Part shown: in pieces, positions 1 through 5,201 of the stretch
Layout of the letters: every line of letters starts with the position of its first letter
Position numbering within the stretch: position 1 is the first letter of the stretch
Source of the DNA: UTCHB3 sp964431385
GTDB taxonomy: Bacteria; Bacteroidota; Ignavibacteria; Ignavibacteriales; Ignavibacteriaceae
Direction of reading: 5' to 3'
NCBI GenBank assembly: GCA_964431385.1
Contig: CAYSJM010000126.1
Coordinates: forward strand, 1-5,201
DNA length: 5,201 nucleotides
Notes under the pieces: generated by a model
What the model saw: the letters and a program-made list of their open reading frames with translations, nothing else
What the model was told of the DNA's origin: nothing
Databases searched by the model: none
Made by a program: the position numbers and the translations under genes

Positions 1-501
1 GGCGATCTTGAACATAAAGACAGTATGGGAAATACCACTGTAATAAAGAACGGTGATATACAGGTAATGAGTGCCGGCACAGGAATCAGGCACAGCGAAT
101 ATAACAAGAACAAAGAGGTGCCGGTTAAGTTTTTACAGATCTGGGTTTTCCCTGATAAAAGAAATGTAACCCCGAGATACGACCAGATTACACTTAACGC
201 AGAGGAGAGAAAGAACCGATTCCAGCAAATACTCTCACCTTCGGCTGATGATGAAGGAGTCTGGATACACCAAAACGCATGGTTCCACATGGCTGATCTC
301 GAAAAAGGAACCTCGATAGATTATAACATCAAAGGTGAGGGGAATGGACTCTATGTTTTTGTCCTCAACGGCGATGTATTAGTCGAAAATCAACCCCTCT
401 CAACACGAGATGGATTTGGTTTGTGGGATACGAAAAAAGTAAATTTTATTGCAAATTCAAACACTTCCCTCCTACTGATGGAAGTTCCAATGGCAGCTTA
501 A
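1..501 (+). CDS. Pirin family protein (YhhW-type bicupin), 5' end missing
   Basis: The reading frame is already open at base 1 (it begins GDLEHKDS), so the Met at 25 is internal and about the first 70 residues lie off the left edge. The visible 166 residues hold the end of the N-terminal cupin and the whole C-terminal cupin. The pirin signature EHKDSMGN is followed by MSAGTGIRHSE. In this, His (bases 91-93) and Glu (97-99) match the third and fourth metal ligands of the family; the other two histidines would be upstream. The short C-terminal half, ending LLLMEVPM, matches the roughly 230-240 residue YhhW subtype rather than the longer eukaryotic-like pirins. Characterised members bind Fe or another metal, and some show quercetin 2,3-dioxygenase activity in vitro; the physiological substrate here is unknown. 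It probably acts in the cytoplasm. The YceI gene starts 40 bases downstream with no terminator between, which suggests one operon. Confidence 0.93.
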   Translation, partial: GDLEHKDSMGNTTVIKNGDIQVMSAGTGIRHSEYNKNKEVPVKFLQIWVFPDKRNVTPRYDQITLNAEERKNRFQQILSPSADDEGVWIHQNAWFHMADLEKGTSIDYNIKGEGNGLYVFVLNGDVLVENQPLSTRDGFGLWDTKKVNFIANSNTSLLLMEVPMAA

Positions 502-541
502 TTATTTATCAAAAACAATAAAAAAACCGGAGAAAAACACA

Positions 542-1072
542 ATGGCAAAGTCAACATGGTCAATCGACCCAACACACTCAGAAATCGGCTTCAAAGTAAA
601 ACACATGATGTTCACAAATGTTTCAGGGAAATTTAATTCCTTCGAAGCTGTAATTGAGAACGAAGATGACAAATTTGAAACTTCAAAGATTTCTTTCAAT
701 GCTGATGTCAATTCTATCAGCACCAACAACACTGACAGAGACAACCACCTTAGAAGTGCTGACTTCTTTGATGTAGAAAAATTTGAAAAACTTTCATTCG
801 TCTCCACCAACATCGTAAAAGTTGACGATAACAACTTTAAAGTTTCTGGTGACTTCACTATTAAAGATGTAACCAAAAACATCACCCTTGATGCTGAATA
901 CAGCGGCTTAATGAAAGACCCATGGGGAAACACCAAAGCCGGATTTGCACTTGAAGGGAAAATCAACAGAAAAGATTTTGGTCTTACATGGAACGCTGCT
1001 CTCGAGACCGGCGGAGTGCTTGTAGGCGAAGATGTGAAGCTGCAAATCGAAGTACAGCTCGTAAAAAGCTAA
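542..1072 (+). CDS. YceI family protein (lipocalin-like, cytoplasmic form)
   Basis: This is a complete 176-residue protein, close to the usual YceI length without a leader. Family motifs run in order: WSIDPTHS at 6-13, KHMMFTNVSGKF at 20-31, a RDNHLRSADFFD block at 66-77, FTIKDVTK at 105-112, KDPWGNTKAGF at 125-135, and INRKDFGLTW with the ETGGVLVGEDVKL stretch at about 141-167. YceI proteins form an extended beta-barrel that binds long isoprenoid or amphiphilic lipids; the ligand here cannot be read from sequence. There is no signal peptide, so unlike E. coli YceI it should stay in the cytoplasm. The start is fixed by a GGAGA ribosome binding site at 529-533, eight bases before the ATG, and by WSIDP lying next to the N-terminus as usual. 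It follows the pirin gene, a pairing that recurs in Bacteroidota-type genomes, and is followed by a strong terminator. Family assignment is secure; the role is not. Confidence 0.96.
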   Translation: MAKSTWSIDPTHSEIGFKVKHMMFTNVSGKFNSFEAVIENEDDKFETSKISFNADVNSISTNNTDRDNHLRSADFFDVEKFEKLSFVSTNIVKVDDNNFKVSGDFTIKDVTKNITLDAEYSGLMKDPWGNTKAGFALEGKINRKDFGLTWNAALETGGVLVGEDVKLQIEVQLVKS

Positions 1073-1092
1073 TTATTTCTTCGGGAAAACCC

Positions 1093-1130
1093 AAAAAGGC
1101 TGTTCTCTTAATTGAGGGCAGCCTTTTTTT
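1093..1130. terminator. Bidirectional intrinsic terminator between convergent genes
   Basis: A 15-bp hairpin pairs bases 1093-1107 with 1114-1128 around a six-base TTAATT loop. The core is AAGGCTG/CAGCCTT, and two G-T wobbles lie toward the loop. On the plus strand it ends in seven T (1124-1130), 21 bases after the YceI stop, so it should end the pirin-YceI transcript. On the minus strand the A-run at 1093-1097 becomes a T-run, so it can also end the leftward DUF6328 gene, which stops at 1181. It is a shared terminator for two convergent transcripts. Confidence 0.9.
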
Positions 1131-1180
1131 ATGAAGGTGATAACTTCCGGTGTTCTTCCCGGCACCAATTCAAAATTTAC

Positions 1181-1666
1181 TCAAACTTTTTTGCGTAGAA
1201 AAATGGGAAACAACCACCAAACAAACAATATTATACCTGCCACCAACGCCGTAACCACTACGCTCGCTATCGCATCGAGTACCTGCCAGACAACAAGTTG
1301 GGTTGCCAGGATGAGTGCAAAGGAGAGGAAAACCAGACCAACCACTATCATTCTTGTAGCGAATACTTTAAAAGTAATTCTGTGAATTAATGGCTGTATC
1401 AAGCGATGATGAGCTGCAGGGGCACTAAAAAAAATAAGACTTGCAACAGAACAAATAAAAGTTGCAATAAACACCCACTTTTCGAAATCATGGATTTTAT
1501 CAAACCCCTGATTAAAAGGGAGGACTATCAGAAACGCCGTTAAAACCTGTGCCCCCTGAAGTAGTATTCTCAGTTCCTGGAGCATATCGTTCAGACTTTG
1601 TCCGTTCTGAACTTCATTCTCTTCCTGTGGTGTTATCTTAGTGTCGTTCGTGTTTAATTCTTCCAT
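1181..1666 (-). CDS. DUF6328-type four-helix membrane protein
   Basis: This 161-residue protein has a polar, acidic N-terminus (about 1-30), then the block LNDMLQELRILLQGAQVL and the stretch VLPFNQGF near 48-55. The pattern ELRxLLQGxQVLxAFL, a PFNQ turn, and SAPAAHHRL near 81-89 matches my memory of DUF6328 proteins, which are sometimes mislabelled as sodium:proton antiporters. Four hydrophobic helices are visible at about 34-51, 64-82, 102-126 and 131-156, followed by a short basic tail (RKK) likely to be cytoplasmic. There are no transporter catalytic motifs, and the protein is far too small for a classical antiporter, so no function is assigned. The ATG is supported by CAGGA on the minus strand (bases 1674-1678), seven bases upstream. 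It lies 133 bases after the YD-like gene in the same direction, so read-through from that gene is possible but not shown. Confidence 0.8.
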   Translation of the reverse strand: MEELNTNDTKITPQEENEVQNGQSLNDMLQELRILLQGAQVLTAFLIVLPFNQGFDKIHDFEKWVFIATFICSVASLIFFSAPAAHHRLIQPLIHRITFKVFATRMIVVGLVFLSFALILATQLVVWQVLDAIASVVVTALVAGIILFVWWLFPIFLRKKV

Positions 1667-1799
1667 CTATTTTTCCTGTTTTGAGACCGAAAAATAAGCA
1701 CTTCCACACAACTTACATCACATATTTTATTGCTTAATTCCCAAGATGAGAGGTATCCTTTAATCCTGCCCTGCCCCGGAGCAAATACCTTAAGTTAAT

Positions 1800-2705
1800 T
1801 CAAAACTTTGTGTAGTTAAACTCATAATTGATCCCCTGACGGGAGCTTTTGGTATCAAAAAGAAGTTTCGCTTTTGCCGGAAAGCCCTCTTTTCCAAAAG
1901 TGTAACTCATTTCCATAAAAAGGAAAGCATCCTCATTCGTTTTTACGGAGAGCAGATTCCCTATCGCATCGTAGTTATAGATCATCTCCCATTTTTCACC
2001 ATATTCATCTACAACGGATTCCCTGGAGATCGAACCATTTTTCTCGTAGTGATACATGTATTTTTGGGCACCGATCACCATTGTCGAGATTCTCCCTTTT
2101 TCATCACAGGTGATAAAATTGTGTGCATCCACCCCGGCGGTTATTTTTTCGAGTGAACCATCACTCCGATATGAGAAGTTATAAGAATTGGGTAGCCCCA
2201 TTCCCTTATATTGTGGATCCACATCATAGTTGATAGTGGTAATTTTACCGGCTATTACACGAAACTGGTACTTTCCGGTGTAATTTATCACTTTTTTAGT
2301 TGTATCAGATGAAGTAACCAATATTTCCGAAATTGAACCATCTTTATCATATTTGATTGAATAATCCATCAAAGACCCATCCCAGGAGTAAGAGTACAAA
2401 GAGAATTTGACGGGATTACCATTTTTATCATATTCAACAATCTCTCTGCTGTCGATGCTTTCAATTCCTTTAACATCCGGAAATGAAGGGTCTGAAAGAT
2501 ATTCCATACTTCGGATTACTTCCCTTTTTTTGATTTTCCCGGCTTTAATTTTTGCAGGATCGACCAGTAAATGATAGCTTGGCTTGCTAAAGGTAACATC
2601 AGTAATGAACACATAAAAGATGGTGGAATTGAGAGCTTCATTCTTCCCTTGAGGGATGACAACAGATGTTACAAAAAGTAAGAACAGCAGGATGAATTTG
2701 ATCAT
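1800..2705 (-). CDS. Secreted hypothetical protein with YD-like repeat units
   Basis: This 301-residue protein matches no named family that I recognise. Residues 1-18 form a signal peptide (basic MIK, then a hydrophobic FILLFLLFVTSVVI core). The cleavage site is unclear because there is no AxA motif, and no lipobox cysteine is present. The mature part contains about seven units of the form aromatic-D/x-x-x-G-N/S-I/L-x-x-I/V, starting near residues 91 (YDKNGNPVKF), 118, 178, 199, 219 (YEKNGSISRE), 244 (YDAIGNLLSV) and 269. These resemble the YD/RHS hairpin repeat but are more degenerate and more loosely spaced. The likely fold is an open beta-sheet or wrapped hairpin stack, exported to the periplasm or the surface. 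No toxin-like C-terminal domain follows, so it is not an RHS toxin. The start codon has no obvious Shine-Dalgarno; it is chosen because it begins the signal peptide directly. Confidence 0.78.
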   Translation of the reverse strand: MIKFILLFLLFVTSVVIPQGKNEALNSTIFYVFITDVTFSKPSYHLLVDPAKIKAGKIKKREVIRSMEYLSDPSFPDVKGIESIDSREIVEYDKNGNPVKFSLYSYSWDGSLMDYSIKYDKDGSISEILVTSSDTTKKVINYTGKYQFRVIAGKITTINYDVDPQYKGMGLPNSYNFSYRSDGSLEKITAGVDAHNFITCDEKGRISTMVIGAQKYMYHYEKNGSISRESVVDEYGEKWEMIYNYDAIGNLLSVKTNEDAFLFMEMSYTFGKEGFPAKAKLLFDTKSSRQGINYEFNYTKF

Positions 2706-2930
2706 AAGGCATTTGCGATAATTTATTTGTGAATGAATTAAATTTCTTTTCTTTAAATTTATCTAAATTATTCACAAAACGCAATAACTCAATTGCGTCA
2801 TATCGTCTCTAAAATATCGGGAAAAATGCGGTGTCTGATTAAACTTAAGTTTGTACATTGCGAAATAAATCACAACGAAAAATATCGGAGTTACTATGAA
2901 TCCGTTTAAGTTTTGTTTTTTTTCGGTCTC
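2706..2930. other. AT-rich intergenic region between two leftward genes
   Basis: These 225 bases separate the GH128 stop from the start of the YD-like gene. They contain a 7-bp inverted repeat at 2779-2798, a 9-bp inverted repeat (2726-2734 with 2770-2778), and a 12-bp perfect palindrome at 2841-2852. There is also a short rightward frame at 2896-2934 preceded by GGAG. No strong GC hairpin with a T-run follows the GH128 gene. The best candidate is CGGA/TCCG around 2885-2904, read on the minus strand into a T-rich stretch, and it is weak. The region probably carries the promoter of the YD-like gene. No RNA gene or protein gene of credible length was seen. Confidence 0.5.
2756..2798 (-). promoter_or_regulatory. 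Candidate promoter and operator-like inverted repeat of the YD-like gene
   Basis: On the minus strand, TTGCGT (bases 2779-2784) and TAAATT (2756-2761) are 17 bases apart, a sigma-70-like spacing. They match the consensus only 3/6 and 4/6. The -35-like box is one arm of the inverted repeat ACGCAAT-N6-ATTGCGT (2779-2798), a position where a dimeric regulator could block polymerase. This would give a leader of roughly 40-45 bases before the ATG at 2705. Repeats this short also arise by chance, and FCB bacteria often use a different promoter consensus, so this is only a candidate. Confidence 0.25.
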
Positions 2931-3827
2931 TTAATTTGACCAGGGAAGGCTAATATAGAGACGCCCAAGATCATTTAACTGACCGGGAGTCGGTTCAAAA
3001 AGATAGGTGTATTTATTGTCGGGCAGACTCCCTCTTCCGATAAACCACGCATACCGAAAGACATCACTTCTGCTTTCACATATTGCCACCATCTGTCTCA
3101 TCTGTTCAGCCTGTTTTGCATAAGTGTTGATATTCGCGTTCCAGTTTGCAAGCTCTGTTATCCAGATCTGCTTGTTATACTTTTTTAATCTGTCGAGTTG
3201 AGCGGCGAGACCGTAATCGTACCAGTGAAAAGCGAGGTAGTCGATACGCGGAACCTTACCCGGGTTGGCGACTTTGTATGCTCCGTAAAATGCATCGAGC
3301 CAAACAACGGGATCAGAATACCCTGTCATAGTTCCCCAGTTCATGGCGGGTCCAACAAGCGAAATGGTTCTTCCCTGTGCCTCAATGTCGGCTGCAACCT
3401 GTTCATACTTTAGCCAGTCAGAAGCTGCCTGTTGCGGAGTTCTGTTTGCCTGATCGGTAAGATTTGGCTCATTCATCACAAGAATATATTTCACTTCGGG
3501 GTGACTAAGCACAAAGTTTTTAATGGCAAGAATCTCGTTGTTACTCGGAGTGCCTCCCCAGATCATCGGAATAAATTCCATTTTATATGTGGAATTGTAG
3601 CCTGACGGGGCTGTTGTCGTATAAAACCAGTTATACCACCAGGAGACTCCGCCTCTTAGAGCCTCAAGATCTGCAGCATTTGTAAGATTATACGCAAGCC
3701 CCCGTTTTGGGCTTTTGGTAACTGTATTTGGTGGTGTCTCTCCACCGGTTGATACGGCATCTTGTTTGCAACTGCACATCAATAGCAGAAGCAAAAGACC
3801 TGCGAATATTTTATAGTTGTATTTCAT
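2931..3827 (-). CDS. GH128/Asl1-like glycosyl hydrolase lipoprotein (probable endo-beta-1,3-glucanase)
   Basis: This 298-residue protein has a lipoprotein signal: basic MKYNYK, a run of leucines, then LMCSC with the lipidated Cys probably at residue 20. A Thr/Pro-rich linker leads to the catalytic core. Core motifs in order (from the ATG at 3827) are KRGLAYN near 41-47, SWWYNW near 62-67, FIPMIWGG near 85-92, MNEPN at 118-122 with Glu120 as probable acid/base, QAN near 126-128, HWYD at 201-204, WITELANW at 222-229 with Glu225 as probable nucleophile, and RYAWF near 258-262. This is the order of the glycosyl hydrolase catalytic core family (Asl1, CAZy GH128), whose characterised members cleave beta-1,3-glucan. 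The full set of active-site residues is kept. An in-frame GTG at 3845 would add six residues, but the ATG gives a standard signal peptide. It starts 28 bases after the upstream glucanase stop, so one operon is likely. It should be anchored to a membrane. Confidence 0.9.
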   Translation of the reverse strand: MKYNYKIFAGLLLLLLMCSCKQDAVSTGGETPPNTVTKSPKRGLAYNLTNAADLEALRGGVSWWYNWFYTTTAPSGYNSTYKMEFIPMIWGGTPSNNEILAIKNFVLSHPEVKYILVMNEPNLTDQANRTPQQAASDWLKYEQVAADIEAQGRTISLVGPAMNWGTMTGYSDPVVWLDAFYGAYKVANPGKVPRIDYLAFHWYDYGLAAQLDRLKKYNKQIWITELANWNANINTYAKQAEQMRQMVAICESRSDVFRYAWFIGRGSLPDNKYTYLFEPTPGQLNDLGRLYISLPWSN

Positions 3828-3855
3828 CTTTTGTAGTCCAAACACTGAAACAATA

Positions 3856-5201
3856 TTATTTTAGAAGAACAATTTTGCGAACCGAGACGAAACTTCCCGA
3901 TTCCATTCTGACGAAATAAACTCCACTCGAAAGTTCTTTACCATCAAAAACCACTGAGTGATATCCGGGACTTAACTCTCCGTTTACCAGGGTGCCGACT
4001 TTTTCGCCGAGTGAGTTATAAACCAATAGTTTAACCATTCCAAACTCAGGAACTGCAAATCGTATTGAAGTGGAGGGATTAAACGGGTTTGGATAATTTT
4101 GCTCAAGAGCATATTCAGCCGGATTGTTCAATTCAGTCTGCACATCCGTGAGATTTCGGGTGATGTTTATATAATTAAAATTAAATTCAGGACCCTCAGC
4201 AGCAAACCGCATGATGTGGACTCCGGCTTCGAGTCTGATCGCAGTCGAGACAACATTTGCCCAAAACTGCCAACCACCCGTTACAGGTACATTTTTCTTC
4301 CCTGTAACATCCATACCGTCGATTAAAATACGATAACTTCCACCGCCGGGAACAGAAGCGACACGCACAGAGAAGTCATAATATCCCGTTTCGCTCACAT
4401 TGATGGTATATTCCATCCATTCACCTGATACGATCCAGCCGACATCATATCCGCCGCCAACATCTCCACATCCTTCAATATCCACACCTTCATTCGCACG
4501 GAATGGAACTCCTTTGTTTTGCGGATCACTGTCATGATAAGCGACACCTTCCCCGCCAAGATCGTATTCTTCTGCCTGAACAACCGCCGGAACGGTTTTT
4601 GGGGTTCCTGCATAGGGGGTGCCATTTCCATCAACTGTTATTACAATTTCACCTCTGCCCGTAAGATTCTGGTTGTTTTTTACAGTGAGAACTGCTGTGT
4701 AAACCCCGGGGTACCTGTAAAGATGGGTTGTGTCAGCACTAAAAGCCTGCGTTGTATCGCCAAAATCCCAATGATATGAAGTGATCGTTCCATTTCTGTC
4801 GAAACTGTTGCTCCCTTTGAACTTAACCGTAAGAGGAGCTTTCCCCTTTGAAATATCGGAAATTGGAACCGCGACAGGCAGACCTGCTCCTGAAGTGTCG
4901 CTGTTAAACGAGTGCATCGTCCGTGCCGGAACGGGCATCGAAAAACCATCAGAGAAATTGACTACTACCTGAGTTCCCGCAGGGTTATACGCAACATAAG
5001 TTTTTTTCTGATTGTTTGCTGTGAATACCGCATAAGTCGGAATGTCTGCTGTTACAGTCGTATTCAGCTTGCCGATTCTCCTGAGATTTCCCAGCCAGTG
5101 GTAAGTATGAGCTTTTGTCTCACCGTCAAATGCTTCATAGTTGGGGTCAGCGTAAAACTCGTTCATTGCAAATTGGGGGTCGGCAAAAGCATACCACTGC
5201 C
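3856..5201 (-). CDS. T9SS-secreted multidomain glucanase: probable GH81 C-terminus, PKD, CBM6, sorting domain (5' end missing)
   Basis: The frame stays open through base 5201 (QWYAFADPQFA precedes the Met at 5166), so the N-terminus is off the right edge; 447 residues are visible. Counting from the Met at 5166: 1-90 resembles the end of a bacterial GH81 endo-beta-1,3-glucanase (GETKAHTYHWLGNL, then TYVAYNP and FSDG). Residues 96-179 are a PKD domain with its WDFGD motif at 133-137. Residues 192-338 are a CBM6, with VQAEEYD at the start, VGWIVSGEWMEY, the ligand-stacking type Trp in GGWQFW (299), and FNFNYINI at the end. Residues 352-436 are a type A T9SS sorting domain (LEQNYPNPFNPST, VYNSLGEKV, SSGVYFVRM, final KIVLLK). 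The protein should cross the outer membrane by T9SS, lose its tail and be surface-attached or released. The GH81 call is from remembered family pattern on a small C-terminal piece and is the least certain part; PKD, CBM6 and T9SS calls are firm. Confidence 0.9.
   Translation of the reverse strand, partial: QWYAFADPQFAMNEFYADPNYEAFDGETKAHTYHWLGNLRRIGKLNTTVTADIPTYAVFTANNQKKTYVAYNPAGTQVVVNFSDGFSMPVPARTMHSFNSDTSGAGLPVAVPISDISKGKAPLTVKFKGSNSFDRNGTITSYHWDFGDTTQAFSADTTHLYRYPGVYTAVLTVKNNQNLTGRGEIVITVDGNGTPYAGTPKTVPAVVQAEEYDLGGEGVAYHDSDPQNKGVPFRANEGVDIEGCGDVGGGYDVGWIVSGEWMEYTINVSETGYYDFSVRVASVPGGGSYRILIDGMDVTGKKNVPVTGGWQFWANVVSTAIRLEAGVHIMRFAAEGPEFNFNYINITRNLTDVQTELNNPAEYALEQNYPNPFNPSTSIRFAVPEFGMVKLLVYNSLGEKVGTLVNGELSPGYHSVVFDGKELSSGVYFVRMESGSFVSVRKIVLLK

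Noticed and set aside
1131..1385. A plus-strand open frame starting right after the terminator.
   Set aside because: It is antisense to the DUF6328-type gene, has low-complexity Thr/Asn-rich content, and its start lies directly after a T-run with no ribosome binding site.
1740..1799. A possible terminator after the YD-like gene, in the GC-rich stretch around 1767-1785.
   Set aside because: Only a short four-pair stem with a wobble forms, and there is no T-run on the minus strand.
2841..2852. A perfect 12-base palindrome AAACTTAAGTTT.
   Set aside because: Palindromes of this size are expected about once in 5 kb, more in AT-rich DNA, and it is not at a credible promoter position.
2811..2888. 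A 10-base direct repeat AAAATATCGG at 2811-2820 and 2879-2888.
   Set aside because: It is short and AT-rich, and the sequences next to the two copies do not align well enough to suggest a duplication.
2826..2909. A 27-codon plus-strand frame in the intergenic region.
   Set aside because: It has no ribosome binding site, no recognisable sequence features, and overlaps the shorter frame at 2896 that has a better start.
1683..2930. A 12-base inverted repeat, GAGACCGAAAAA at 1683-1694 and its complement at 2919-2930, flanking the YD-like gene and its upstream region, which looked like possible mobile-element ends.
   Set aside because: About one such pair is expected by chance in 5 kb. There is no transposase, no target duplication, and half the match is an A/T run.
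4395..4949. Several open frames on both strands inside the glucanase gene.
   Set aside because: They lie in the PKD and CBM6 coding region, whose own frame gives clear domain matches, so they are shadows.

Overview
The window holds five protein-coding genes and the distal part of a sixth, plus one clear transcription terminator. Two genes at the left edge read rightward (pirin, cut by the edge, then YceI). Four genes read leftward from the right edge (a large secreted glucanase cut by the edge, a GH128-type lipoprotein, a secreted YD-repeat-like protein, and a DUF6328-type membrane protein). The two groups converge on a hairpin terminator at about 1093-1130. I see no tRNA, rRNA, CRISPR array or insertion sequence.

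The best clue to the organism is the C-terminus of the right-edge glucanase. It is a type A type IX secretion (T9SS) sorting domain opening with the QNYPNPFNPST signature and ending in a short Lys-rich tail. That form is typical of the Fibrobacteres-Chlorobi-Bacteroidetes (FCB) group, especially Ignavibacteria, Chlorobi relatives and Calditrichia. AT-rich intergenic DNA and weak or purine-only ribosome binding sites fit. I would guess an Ignavibacteria-like free-living heterotroph, but the phylum is an inference from one domain.

Left region (1-1130): the C-terminal two thirds of a YhhW-type pirin and a complete cytoplasmic YceI-family protein, 40 bases apart and almost certainly co-transcribed, ending in the terminator. 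Middle region (1181-2705): two leftward genes of unknown role, a four-helix DUF6328-type membrane protein and a signal-peptide protein with about seven YD-like hairpin units. Between 2706 and 2930 lies AT-rich DNA with a small inverted repeat and a candidate promoter for the YD-like gene. It also holds a short reading frame with a good Shine-Dalgarno that leads nowhere.

Right region (2931-5201): two genes 28 bases apart that look like a beta-1,3-glucan (laminarin- or curdlan-type) degradation unit. The upstream gene encodes a probable GH81 C-terminus, a PKD domain, a CBM6 and a T9SS sorting domain, so its product should be exported to or beyond the cell surface. The downstream gene encodes a GH128/Asl1-like endo-beta-1,3-glucanase with a lipoprotein signal, so its product should be membrane-anchored. 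No SusC/SusD pair is visible, although one could lie outside the window. Nothing here amounts to a clearly undescribed system. The most notable points are the paired GH81/GH128 architecture and the uncharacterised YD-like secreted protein.
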